A DNA stretch of 64,000 nt from Gnetum montanum. Taxonomy: Eukaryota > Streptophyta > Gnetopsida > Gnetales > Gnetaceae. Under the pieces are notes generated by a model. The model did no database searches. It was not told the DNA's origin and saw only the letters and a list, made by a program, of their open reading frames with translations. Where the stretch lies: positions 956,758 through 1,020,757 of the forward strand of contig MNCI01002706.1 in assembly GCA_015680685.1 (NCBI GenBank), read 5' to 3'. The first letter of the stretch is position 1, and the number at the start of each line of letters is the position of its first letter. Positions 35,169 to 46,002 of the stretch are shown in pieces. The position numbers and the translations under genes were made by a program.

Positions 35169-37640
35169 ATGCCTTCTTTTCATAAGAGCAACTCACCACC
35201 TAAGGACCATACACGAGACAGTCGGCAATCAAAAACACATAACCAAAAGCAGCCAAGTCCTAAACAATATAAGATAGTTTATACTCATCCTGATGAGTAT
35301 ATTCCAAACTTTACCTTTATCCTCCATCAAGACGAACAACTACAATGGAGAGATAAGGTAACATCGTGTTACCCCCAAATCGATTAGTCTCTCGCATGCT
35401 TTTCCATGCCTTGGCACAGATTGGCATGTAAGAACTATTTGCTAAATACGTTGCTGAAGACTTTGAGATGAGGGATTATTATCCCAAAAATGCACAACAT
35501 ATGAGGGACTTAAGGCAGGAGAGTCAACATACTTTTCTGAAGGGAAAAGCCCTGCATGTCCTTAGTGAAATAGGAGATGAGGAAGCCCTTATCATGGGTT
35601 CTCTAACAAATGATGTTCCCCCTCCTAACAATGGTGAGGAGGTTGGGTATCAGAACCTATGATCAACGATACATATCCCTGGTTCTAATGCCTGTGAACA
35701 CCAACTGTTCACAAAGGGAACAACCACTCATGCTAAGGACGGGCACTTAGATCATCACCACGATTAGGGCCGTAGCAGCCGAAGAGAAGGCAAGAAACAT
35801 TGTCATGGAGATGGTTCTCCTTCTTCTTCCCCTTCTTCACATCACTCACCCTCTTCTTCCACATCTAGGTGCAGCCATCATGAACACAATGAAGAGGATA
35901 AAGGTAGAAAAAATGAGAGACCTTGACGAGAAAGTCAAGAGAGAGGACAAGGGCAAGGACGTAGGGAGAGCAGGGAACAACGCAGACATCACAGGCGTCA
36001 TGAAAAAGATGATCATGATGAGCCCGTACTCGCAACCTGAAGTATGCTTGACATAACAAAGGAAGTTAGGATTCCCACAAGGCATTTAAAAGATAGTCGG
36101 ATCAAACGTTTAGACATGAACAATATCCCACGATTTGAAGGAGGATACAATGCAGATCCGCAAAATCATTTATAGGCATTCCATGATGCCTGTGCCTTGC
36201 AAAAGATAGAAAATGAGTGGCAAAAACTTAAGTTGTTCCCAAGGACAATCATCAAAGAAGCAGAGAGTTGGTACTGGTCCTTAGAACCGGAAACCATTAG
36301 GAGGTGGAGTACGCTGCTAGAACTATTCAATGAAAAGTATCAAACGTACTCCAAAGTGTCCAATTTGTGTAAGCAGATCCAAGGCTAGAAGCAAGGTACT
36401 CATGAACCCTTGGATGTTGCCATGGCCCACTACTACACATTGTTACATCGTTGCCTGGGCCATGGGTACGCTCAGCGGGATCAACTTCGCCACATCGTGG
36501 ATGGGCTAAGGCATGAAACTAGAAGAACCCTTGGGACTTATGCCCAAGGGAGACTCTCACAACTTAGAGCCCATGAAGTACATCACTTGTTGGAACAAGT
36601 AGCAAAAGAAGAAGGTGAGCTACAAAAAAGGGAAAGTGCCGAAGAATACAACTGTGATCCCTCTCTTCGAAAAAGGGAGTGAAATTTTGTATTGAAGAGG
36701 ATGAGTCACCAATCGAAGAGTTTGTGAACAGAAAGATCTTGCCACTTCAAAAGCTCACAACAGAAATAGTGGCTAAGGTAGATGATGTATGGAGTTCCTT
36801 AGACTCTAAAATTGAAACTATCTTAAAAATTGTAGAAGAGTCTAAGGTAGAACAAACTAGTGACAAAGGTAAGACAAAGTGGAGAAATTTAGGCCCTGCA
36901 CATAACAAGGATAAGGGGAAAATCACTAACTTCGATATGGTTATGGAGTTAGACACAGATGATGATGATGGATGTGAGNATGGTTATGGAGTTAGACACA
37001 GATGATGATGATGGATGTGAGATCTACCACTATGACCATCCTAAGGGATGTTGTCCAATTATCTCACATCTACAGGAGTCTGGGGTGTATGTGCTTAATC
37101 CAAGACTCAACCAACGGCAAACACCCTGAAGGTTACCTTATCCACAAGGTAACCCAAGGTAGTTCCACCAACCAATAACGTATTATCCAAGTGGAACTCC
37201 ACCACAGCCCATTGGACAGCATCAGCAGTGGCAATACCCACAATCATGGGGGATGCCACTGCCAACACAACAGTACCCTTACCGGTAGCCTAATCCTTAT
37301 GGTTATTATGTGTAGCAGTCGATTTCTCCAAGTGACTCTACAAATCACACAACTCCCCACCATCACTACCAAGTTTGGGAGTACTTCAGAAGGACTCCTT
37401 CTCCTCTGGGAGACACTCCATACCCACAACATCCTCCAAATCCATCCGCACCTCTCTCACAAGTAGTTCCCATAACACCTCCTACTCCAATAATGTAAGG
37501 GGAACTTCCTCCTCAACTACAGCAACATCACACTACAAGAGCTACAAATATTCAACCTACTGCTAGTTCTGACAACTGTAAAAAGAGAAGACCTTTCTTC
37601 AAAACCAAAAGCCCAAAAAAACGCTCACAACAACAAGTTG
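35169..37640 (+). pseudogene. gag: Gag of element B
   Basis: The frame opens at 35169 with MPSFHKSNSPPKDHTRDSRQ and includes 'IPNFTFILHQDEQLQWRD', the N-terminal block shared with E and G. A segment at 35468-35662 is acidic. A Ser/His/Lys-rich low-complexity stretch follows (about 35700-36040). The Gag core runs from about 36117: KIENEWQKLKLFPRTIIKEA, SWYWSLEPETIRRWSTLLEL, then HYYTLLHRCLGHGYAQRDQL (36410-36682) and a charged segment to 37005. A Pro/Gln-rich linker leads to the protease. At least five stops or shifts break it. Near 36941-37019 a 40-base duplication with an N looks like an assembly error. Confidence 0.85.
36937..37021. other. Local duplication around an N, probable assembly artefact
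   Basis: The string ATGGTTATGGAGTTAGACAC and the following ATGATGATG run occur twice, at 36938-36977 and 36980-37019, joined by a single N at 36979. Element A has one copy at this place. A mis-joined overlap is the simplest reading. Confidence 0.8.
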
Positions 37641-37648
37641 TTGGGCCC

Positions 37649-38479
37649 ATGTATACTCCCCCACCATCTAACACTTCGGAGCACCCTTCCGTCCAACAGA
37701 GCTTAACGCATATGGTTATGTTAACGCATACCGTAACCGACTGGATCAAGGTAGGCCACCTTCCCAGGAAATTAACTGACCCTAGGAGTCCCTTAATCTA
37801 TTTACAAATCACCGAAAATAAACCACATAGGGCTCTTATTGGCTCAGGTTCCGGAGTTAACTTAATTTCACGAGAGATGTATCACGCTTGAAACCTGCCC
37901 CAACTTAAGAGGAGCAACATTCAACTAGAGCTGGCAGACCAGTCCATCACCATTCCCTTGGGATTGGTGGAGGACATCATCACCACTGTGTGTGGTTGGT
38001 CTTACCCAGTTGATTTCCTAGTGATTGAAGTTAATAACAACGAAGGGGACTTCCCAATTATAATGGGAAGGGCATGGCTTAGTACAGTAGGCGCATGCCT
38101 TAGGATCTATGATCTTTCCTTGGAAATCTCTAAGATAAACATTTATGAAAAGACCAAGAAGAGGAAAGTTCCATGCATCACATATAGTGATTTATCGGGT
38201 GATGACATGGAGGAAATGCCTCCATGTAATAGGTGTGCCCTTAAAACTTTACAACAAAGATGCCTATATGTAGTAGCCACACAACCAGTAGTAGACACCC
38301 CGTGGTTAACAGCTACTCAAAGGAGCAACCAAATATGCATGGAACGAACTAAGGAAACCCATGCCCATAACGAAAGTAAATATACATTGGAATATAAGTG
38401 TCGCCAACTTCCATCCCTTAATCTAAGATCATCAATTGGGAGAAGTTGGGCCCTTCTACAAAATTCAAACAAGCGCTGA
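37649..38479 (+). pseudogene. Aspartic protease-like region of element B
   Basis: The frame 37649-37891 contains NKPHRALIGSGSGVNLISRE, matching the ALLDLGASVNLM active-site block with the catalytic Asp replaced by Gly. The frame 37958-38479 contains VEDIITTVCGWSYPVDFLVI and FPIIMGRAWLSTVGA, the second lobe, and a Cys-containing tail (MPPCNRCALKTLQQRC). The tail has no known role. The region is out of frame between the two parts. Loss of the catalytic Asp would by itself inactivate it. Confidence 0.75.
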
Positions 38480-39640
38480 TTATTTCAGATCTCTCCCTTT
38501 CCACTCAGTCATAGGGGAGATGGCCACCTATGCTAATCATATGGGGCCCTCAGTTCTTTTTCAATTTTTTTTTACACATTTTTGTTTTACAACTTTCTTA
38601 AACTTTTCTTGTTTTTTTTTACAATATTGTTATACTTTTTCTATTTTGTGTGTTTGTGTGTGTGATCCACCCTATTCCCAATAAGTGTTCAGAATGATGG
38701 TATGAACTGTTTTAATGTTGATTGCTAATGTTTGGTTTTTACCTTTAAGTCACAATGTTGATACTAAGGTATGTATCTTTTGATATGGCAGGCAATGAGT
38801 TCACTTCATCCATTCATCCACAACACTCCATGGTCTCTCTCGACTTGGAAATGTATAGTCCCTTTCATAATAAGAACTTTAATGAATCGGTGACTGGGCA
38901 TTTTTCAATTAAGGAGGGACTCAAAGATTGAAAAGGGTGTGACTTCAAGGGAACTTGATGCTTTTGTGTTGGTCGTTCTTTTGGGTGCTTGGATGTTCTC
39001 TTTTTGAGTTTTTCTTGTCGTTTCGATGTTACCCAATTATCGAAAGCTGAGTCAATAAAAATAAGAAGTCTTTGCATGGCGTGGTTCTCACGCATAAAAA
39101 CACAAAACACAAAACACAAAAAGCAAAAAAAAAAAAAAAAAAAGAAGAAAAAGTGAGAATTCAAAGCACACCACTTAGAAGAAATAAACTTGGGCTACAA
39201 GAACTGGTTATGGAACCAAAAGTGTTTCCTTTAACTAAGGCCCTTCTCACTTCCCATTCTCTCCTTTGTTTCGTCAAAATGGTGATGGCTCTTTGAAGAT
39301 GCATCATTGTTATTCAAGTGGATGGTTTAGCTGAATGCATTAATGCGAACTCACTAGATGTGGTTGGTTTGAGTCCAGACTTAGAAAGGGATTTGCTAAG
39401 TCACATTAATCATGAAACACACAAGGGGATGTACACAACCTTGTTCTTAGGATTCCATTCCATTCTCTCTCCCCATCCTTCTCTCCATTATCCACCTCAT
39501 TGCTGGTTGTATCATTAGTGTATATTTTGGTTGATGCATTATTTTCTTTTAGGTAAATGCTTGTGGTTAAGTCTTTAACTCTTGTTCCAAAGGACATTCC
39601 CAGAGCCTATGGACTCTTTGAATGTGGGTTTGTCAAGGCA
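38480..39640 (+). other. 3' untranslated region of element B
   Basis: No recognised protein. It has a T-rich/GTGTGT segment (38565-38665), the counterpart of the repeat in A, and a poly-A run of about 19 bases at 39126-39144. Short open frames here are not conserved in A as far as can be seen. Confidence 0.5.
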
Positions 39641-39644
39641 TTAA

Positions 39645-39870
39645 GGGCATGAGCCTGCTTTGGGAAGGACCCACTGACATTCCTATTTGGAGCATTAGTT
39701 AAATTCTTTCCCCTAACATTTTGCAATTAATTTTATTATGTTCATTTTCATATTGACATCCATTTCATCAATTCCATAGTTGTCCCTTTTTATCTATCTT
39801 TCTTACTCCTCTCCTTTCTCCATTCTAACACTACCGGAGGTTCACGATTAGTCATGGGGGTACGGGGCCC
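39645..39870 (+). other. Conserved 3' block with internal polypurine-like tract, element B
   Basis: From about 39648 the sequence GAGCCTGCTTTGGGAAGGAC and the next 180 bases closely match A (5705 down to 5480). At 39850-39868 is AGTCATGGGGGTACGGGGC, repeating the 13-base core of the 3' polypurine tract (40419-40431). A trace of the first block is also in F (47009-47040). Confidence 0.65.
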
Positions 39871-40069
39871 GATTTTTTCAATTTTCTCCTAACCTCGAAA
39901 TGTTTGATTTTCTTCCTAACCCCTACATCTTCAGTAGTCATCATTAATATATCCCTAGATCCATATTAGCCATACCACAACCTAGCCAATGGACCTACAC
40001 CGAAGCAAGGTATCAATTACATGATGATTTATTTACCCTTGCTAATATAAGATTGTGTTGTGTGTGCAG

Positions 40070-40270
40070 ATGGCAATCATACAAACAATGGATTGGATCT
40101 GGAGCAAACACTTGGAATGGAGCAGTGCTGAAGCAGCTATACAAGGAGCAAGATCGATGGTATGCTTACGGATGGACAACAAAGGTGCAATCTTGGTGTT
40201 GGAAGCAGCAACACTTCTTTCTCTCTCTCTTTCTTTCTTAGCTGCCAATAAAGGCCTGATGTCATTATAA
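40070..40270 (+). CDS. Small 3' reading frame of element B after a splice-acceptor-like site
   Basis: The run TTGTGTTGTGTGTGCAG ends at 40069 and is directly followed by ATGG. The frame opened by this ATG runs 66 codons: MAIIQTMDWIWSKHLEWSSA and onward through a Leu/Ser-rich end (LEAATLLSLSLSFLAAN). The latter half could be a weak membrane or signal-like segment. The peptide is shared with A over about 50 residues. The arrangement, acceptor plus ATG after gag-pro, suggests a spliced subgenomic product, which is inference. I do not recognise the protein. Confidence 0.4.
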   Translation: MAIIQTMDWIWSKHLEWSSAEAAIQGARSMVCLRMDNKGAILVLEAATLLSLSLSFLAANKGLMSL

Positions 40271-40418
40271 TAAGGTGTTCACCCTTGTTGTCATGAACAC
40301 TAGTTTTGTCAAGTGTAATGATGATCCATTCACATGTCATCCCATTAGTTCCATTCCTCTTAATAATTCCATACCTTCCCAATATTATTGTAAGGAGCTC
40401 AAGGACAAGTTTTCATTC

Positions 40419-40431
40419 AGTCATGGGGGTA
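40419..40431 (+). other. 3' polypurine tract of element B
   Basis: AGTCATGGGGGTA directly precedes the 3' LTR start TGATGAGATG. F has the same 13 bases before its 3' LTR. Confidence 0.8.
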
Positions 40432-41444
40432 TGATGAGATGTGATTCGCATGAGTCGCAATATCGCGTCGTCCCCTGCAATATTGCGTACGCGATATCGT
40501 GGTCCACTACCATATTTATAAATAAGAGGCGGCTCTCCCCTTATTTCCCATCCTGAGTTAGAAGTAGGGAAACTCTAGTAGATTGATCACTCCAGAGATA
40601 GAATATTTTCCATGTGCCCACAGTAGGAGTCCCAAAGTGAATGGATCTTTATTCGAGCAACATTGTACCTGAACACAAGTTGTGTACGGAAATAAAGACG
40701 AGCTTTCTAGATAAACCTTGTAGTGCATGGAATAGGATTTTATTTATTGTTTTTCTCTCAGCCTTAAAATCCTAGAATGCAGTATGAGTACGACTTGATT
40801 ATGAGCATCTAAGGATGTGTATGAATAGTCAAGGAATCGGCTGCTCATCGCATGCGGTATGAGTACAACTTGATTACGAGCATCTCGTGTGACTACTTGG
40901 TAACCGAGTGGTGTATTTAGGATCTGTGCTTGGTAATCCCAGTGGTAGTCCCAGATGTGTACGGTTAGTCAAGGAATCGGCTGCTCATTGCACTTAGGCT
41001 ACATAGATTCTCTCAACCCTTTCCTCCTAGTTAAGTGCCTCAATATGACCACTTTGAACATGTGCATTACACGCAGTGATCCCAGCAATGATTAGCGTTT
41101 GGTAGCTGTGGTTGCATCGGTTCAGGGTGTGTATGGTAAGTGGGAATGGATGCTGACGCTAGGTAATTTAGACTTAGTTCATTAGTTATAGTTAGTACTT
41201 AGTTTCTCAACCATTCACCCTTTAGCATAGAAGACATAAAACATAAAAAGATATAAAAATCATATACCTCGGACTTACTTAACCATACACCATGACAACC
41301 ACAAGTAAGTCTGGGAAGACAACGAATGATTAACCCTAAGTGTTCCATGGGGCGTGTAGGCACTTAGTCTATGGAGTTCGACCGAATCGTGTGTTCTACG
41401 CTCATTTTGTATGGTTGAGTGTAGGGGTACCTCGCCACTCATCA
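40432..41444 (+). repeat. 3' LTR of element B
   Basis: It matches 34050-35028. Near its start (40440-40500) are CAATATCGCG, CAATATTGCG and ACGCGATATCG, better preserved versions of the palindromes that are mostly lost in the 5' copy. Ends CCACTCATCA, followed by target duplication CTAGG. Confidence 0.92.
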
Positions 41445-43303
41445 CTAGGCTATTCATGAATGCTCACTAAAACNTCTACGCTCATTTTGTATGGTTGAGT
41501 GTAGGGGTACCTCGCCANATCATGCCAATGTATGAGCTTATAGATAAACATCTACACAACATCCTCCATGATAGTCAAAGTTTTTATAACTAGGAAATGT
41601 GCTAACTTTATTAACAATTCTACCATAATAAGAATGACATCCTTTTCATCCCTAATACAAGGTAAACTGATAAAAAAATCCAGTCTAATCACCTCCCACT
41701 TTCACTCTATAATGGAGTTGGGGTACAAGTAGCCACCTGGTCATTGGTGTTCAAGTTTAACCTATTGAGAAATCAATCATTTGGCTACAAATTCTTCAAC
41801 CTACTTCTTCATGTCTTACCACTAATATAACCTCTTTAGCATTTTCTACATTATAACATCGTTCAAATGCATCTCAAGTCTATTGAGGCAAGATTCATCT
41901 AATAGATGTTTCCTCAAGGATTTAGGCACAAACACTTGAACCTTATGAAGAAGTAACCAAAGTGCATCTACTATCATGGCAGCATCACTAGGATGTTTTA
42001 GCTTCTCACACTAAGAATCACGTTGTTGCACCTCATAAATTTAACCTATCATGTTAGACTAGATCACCAAGTTGTATATCTTGCTAGCCACATGGCTTAA
42101 GGCATCCATAACCACATTACTTTTGGATGTCCAATACTAGATGGTACAATTAAAATTGGCCAAGAGTTCAATCCACTTCCTTTGGCACAAGTTCAATTGT
42201 GGTTGATTCATCAAACATTGCAACCCCTTGTGATCTATCCAAATAGCCAACTACTCCCTAAACAAGTAATGACACCGAACTTTTAAAATGAATACAATTG
42301 CTCCAAACTCTAGTTCATGAGTGGGGTACTGCATCTCATGGAGCTTAATCTATCACAAGGCATAAGTTTCCACTTTACACTCTTGCATAAGTACATACTC
42401 ATAACCTTCTCCTGATGCATTAGTACACATGTCAAATGGCTTACCAAGGGTACATGAAGCTAAAATAAGAGTTAAGATTATTTTACCCTTGAGTTTGTCA
42501 AAGGCATCCTAACAATGTAGGCCCCACAAGAAACCAACATCTTTCCACAACAACTTTGTGAGAGGTGAAGCACTATGGAAGAATTTTTTAACAAACCTCG
42601 TATAATAACCTACTAACCTAAGAAAACTGCAAACTTTACCAACATCCTTGGACATAGGCCAATCCTGAAAAATTGAAATTTTAGTAGGGTCCACTACTAT
42701 ACCAACCTCTAAAATAATGTGTCCCAAGAATTGTATCTTTTGATGCCAAAAAAAAAATACTTAGAGGGTTGGGCAAATAACTGATATTTTTTAAGCTTCT
42801 GCAATATGATCCTTAGGTGCAACTCATGCAACTCCTTAGATGGAGAATAAACCAAAACATCATCAATGAATACAATAACAAACTAATCTAGGTAGGGTCT
42901 TATGATATTTTTCATAAGATGCATGAACACTACAAAAGCATTAGGGAGTCCAAATGACAACACCAAGAACTTGTAAGACCCATACCACATCTTGAAGGTT
43001 GTCTTGGGGACATCCTCCATCTTGATGTAAACCTGGTGGTATCTTGTCTTTAGATCAAACTTAGAAAATACTGAATCTTTTCATAACCCATCAAAAAAAT
43101 CATCTATGCATGGTAGGGAATACTTTTTTTTTCACCATCACTTGGTTCAATTACCAGTAATTAATGCATAGTCTCATACTACCATACTTCTTTTTCACAA
43201 AGAGGATAACAGCTTTCCAAGAATATACATTTGGAGAAATTCAACCATTATCAAGATACTCCTAAAGCTAAATCTTAAATTCTGCTAACTTAACAAGGGA
43301 TGT
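41445..43303 (-). pseudogene. RT, RNase H and integrase N-part of element C
   Basis: Minus strand from 43303 downward gives 'LCINYW.LNQVMVKKKYSLP', 'FSKFDLKTRYHQVYIK', 'TTFKMWYGSYKFLVLSFGLP' and FVIVFIDDVLVYS (catalytic DD at about 42856-42870), then LGHIILEVGIVVDPTKI and the frame 42727-42509 (FLRLVGYYTRFVKKFFHSAS). RNase H follows ('IDHKGLQCLM.QPQLN..QRKWIE', 'VMDALS') to about 42090, then integrase zinc-finger and core start ('RLDFFISLP', 'IMVELLIKLAHFL') to about 41530. Stops are scattered. The first RT residues are cut off by element F at 43304 and resume at 48822. Confidence 0.88.
41470..41520. other. Misplaced LTR piece between single Ns, probable assembly artefact
   Basis: A segment of about 43 bases ending GTAGGGGTACCTCGCCA repeats 41395-41437 exactly and is bounded by single Ns at 41474 and 41518. 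It lies inside element C just beyond the target duplication of B. It looks like a gap-join artefact, not a second insertion. Confidence 0.8.
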
Positions 43304-44146
43304 TGATGAATCGTGATTCATTAGGTCACGATATCGCACTCGTGATATGACGTACGTGATATCACAGCTTGGCTCACAATATCATATACATGATATTGCA
43401 ACTCTTGTGCGAGTCTATAAATACACATGTAGGCACAAGGAGTTAGAAAAAGGTAGCAATAGGTTAGTTTAGTAGAGTCTTTTTGTCATTTTTTTCCTAT
43501 CAACCCGTTCTTGTAGTGTATGGCCACAGTGTGATGATTGTAATTGTACGACATCCTTTATTTGAGTGTGATGTACTTGGACACGCACATGATTGGAAAT
43601 AAAGATTGAGATTACTTCATCATTATAGCATTCACTTAGTTTAATTATTTAATTGTTATTGTTATTTATTGCTTTCATAGTTAATATCTCTTCACCCTAA
43701 ACTTCTTAAACGCAGAATGAGTACGACTTAATCACAAGCATTTAAGTGTGATTACTTGGTAACCCAATAGCGTACCTAGGATTTGTGCTTGGTAATCCTA
43801 GTAGTAGTCATGCACGAGGTCCAAGATGTGTATAGATGATTAAGCGACAGATGCTCATTGCACTTAGCCTAGCTTAGACTCTCTTCACCCTTTCTCTCTT
43901 AGGTTAATCAAAGTTATTTCCATTGCCTCTAGGAGTAGCACTAGCTTAGGATCACATCATACATCTCACTCTGGACTAAACCATACATGACAAAGAAAAT
44001 ACTAGTCCAGGTGGGAAGATAGTGAACTATGATCAACGAGTAACTATCTAGATACCACAACTAGCTCGTCTATGGAGTTCGACCAAATCGTGTGTGAAAC
44101 ACTCATATTCATATGGTTGAGTGTAGGGGTACCTCGCCACTCATCA
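43304..44146 (+). repeat. 5' LTR of element F
   Basis: It starts TGATGAATCGTGATTC and ends CCACTCATCA. TATAAATA lies at 43416-43423, AATAAA at 43598-43603. The U3 start has decayed palindromes such as GATATCGC, GTGATATCAC and CATGATATTG. It matches 47980-48821 with many, mostly transition, differences. Confidence 0.9.
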
Positions 44147-44147
44147 T

Positions 44148-44167
44148 TGGTGCCGTTGTCAGGGATG
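44148..44167 (+). other. Primer binding site of element F (tRNA-Asp type)
   Basis: TTGGTGCCGTTGTCAGGGAT directly inside the 5' LTR, close to the Athila/Tat-type TGGCGCCGTTGYCGGGGA. Confidence 0.85.
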
Positions 44168-44281
44168 GTGCTAGTTATTTAGATTAGTTATATCATACAA
44201 GATCGTTGTAATAAAATATTCATGATATATCTCTTAGAAAAGAAATTAATTTTAATTAAGTCACACACACAGTTCACAACC

Positions 44282-45330
44282 ATGTCTCTCTCACAAGACT
44301 ATGATAATGCAACAACCAGTAAGGTAATTCATTAGAGAACCAACAAATTATACAATGGTGAAGATGAAGTTTGAAGTACCCAATCTGATGTAGGGGTCTC
44401 CTATGAGCATAAATGCAAACAACATTATCCCAACTCCCAAAGGCATAACATACCTAGTGACGATGAAACCCTACTGGCCACTACAAGCCTAATAGAAATA
44501 CAAGAGGCTATTTGAATATCCCACAAGCATCGTAAGAAAAGCTATCTACCCAAGCTTGACTTAAACAACTTTCCTAAGTTTTAGGAGGCTATGATTTAGA
44601 TCCGAAACATCATCTACAAGCCTTCCATGATGCCTGTGCATGGAATAACATTGATAATGGATGGAAAAAAATTAAGATCTTTCCTATGACACTCATTGGC
44701 CAAGTAAAAGTATGGTATAGGTCGTTAAAACCAAAATCNNNNNNNNNNNNNNNNNNNNNNNNNAAATCCAAGAATGGAAACAAGCGCAACATGAACCCTT
44801 GGACATGGCCTTAGAAAGATATTATGCACTATTAAAAAACTGCCCAGGCCATGGGTTCTCCAAGGAAAGGCTAATGTATCACATCATGGATGGGCTCCAT
44901 AATGAAATAAGGGAAACCTTAGGGATGTATGCCTGAGGTCAACTATATGAGCTATGAACCCATCAATTCCAAGAGCTTATCAAGTAGGTAGCAAAAGAAG
45001 AAGGAGAAATGGCTAAATGGGAGAATGTTGAAAGCTTTTAATGTGATCAAAATCTTGAATTAGCAAGGGCCCATGATCATGAAGAGGAGAAATCAACTCA
45101 CCACAAGGAGGTGGAGCCATCTTTGCCAGTACTACAATCATTGGATGAAGTTGAGGCATCTTCATTATTGGAGAATATGCCAACATTATCTAGATTTCAT
45201 ACAAAAATACTATGTTCAATCATAGTGGCAACTATCTCAGTCGTGGGGGAGGCCATCCCCAAATTGGTTACACCCTTCATACCATCCGAACCTAAGTGCT
45301 TATCAAGTCCAACATCTTGTTTCCCCAACT
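44282..45330 (+). pseudogene. gag: Gag of element F
   Basis: The lead ATG at 44283 (MSLSQDYDNATTS) opens a frame that is soon broken. The core from about 44590 reads HHLQAFHDACAWNNIDNGWK, then VKVWYRSLKPK up to a 25-base N gap (44739-44763), then EWKQAQHEPLDMALERYYAL, HGFSKERLMYHIMDGLHNEI and a charged stretch. The last open part (45111-45332) is acidic. It is clearly related to A/B Gag. The decay pattern (TGA/TAG from CGA/CAG-type codons) fits methylation-driven mutation. Confidence 0.8.
44739..44763. other. Assembly gap, 25 N
   Basis: A run of exactly 25 Ns within the F Gag core. The true length is unknown; by comparison with A, about 90-100 bases of Gag (through LFNKKYQTY) are missing here. 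Confidence 0.9.
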
Positions 45331-46002
45331 AGGTCAACATCCTCTATCTCATCACATTATTATTATTCTCCTTAATCCTATCAACCCGTATCCTCACCAA
45401 CAGGACCACCACCTTGGGTACCTTACACTTCTCCTCAATTTCAAAATTCTCATCCTTCACCTCCTTCTACATTACCACCAATTGTACCCGAAGGATTTGT
45501 ACCACAGCATCAACCCATGAATGTTTCTTGTGCTTCTACTATCAATAGTAGTGGAAATCCTCCACAACATCATAGGCATCCCTTCTTTAGACGTGATCAT
45601 AGAAAGGAACACCACAGTTCAGAAACCACTGCATCTGCCAACTTAGCACAAGTCCAACACTGTGGTGCATCTTCTTCGAACCCAACGCCTCATGTTACCT
45701 TATCAAAGCCATCACTCAATACTCCAACAACCATAAGGCCTAATGAATATAGCCACATAGGAAGACATGTTGATCCTTGCATACCATCTTATAGTCACAA
45801 GTACCATAGTGGATCAAATCCTTATAAATTAACCACATCTTATAACTTGCCCCGCTATGTCAACTCTAATCAAGTGTGTGAACCCCAATGGGGTAAGTAT
45901 GACCGAGTTCCAATATTTCCAACATGTAAGGATCCCAACCTTCCATTTATTAATTCTAGCCATGCTCAACCAATTAGTTATGGGGGATATCCTCCATTCT
46001 AA
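45296..46002 (+). pseudogene. Pro/His/Ser-rich C-terminal region of F Gag
   Basis: Two overlapping frames give a low-complexity protein. The second (45517-46002, 161 codons) is open to a stop: NSSGNPPQHHRHPFFRRDHR, then Tyr/Ser/Asn-rich text ending SYGGYPPF. Element A has a Pro/Gln/Tyr-rich linker at the same place, followed by protease. In F the frame ends here and no DSG or 'IILG' signature follows. The role is unknown; a disordered RNA-binding tail is a guess. Confidence 0.6.

Larger units (their letters stand above)
34050..41444 (+). mobile_element. Element B: gag-protease-only gypsy-type retrotransposon
   Basis: It is 7.4 kb on the plus strand, with LTRs of 979 and 1013 bp and a perfect target duplication CTAGG (34045-34049 and 41445-41449). 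It is the sister copy of element A, with the same primer-site type, gag, protease-like region, internal polypurine-like tract, splice-acceptor-like site and 3' polypurine tract. The internal region has no long N gap, only a single N in a local duplication near 36979. It shows that RT, RNase H and integrase are truly absent. It interrupts the integrase of element C. Confidence 0.92.

Noticed and set aside
33224-43303. Reading B as part of the same element as the RT and integrase around it
   Set aside because: Those domains are on the opposite strand, and B has its own LTRs with a CTAGG duplication. They belong to C.
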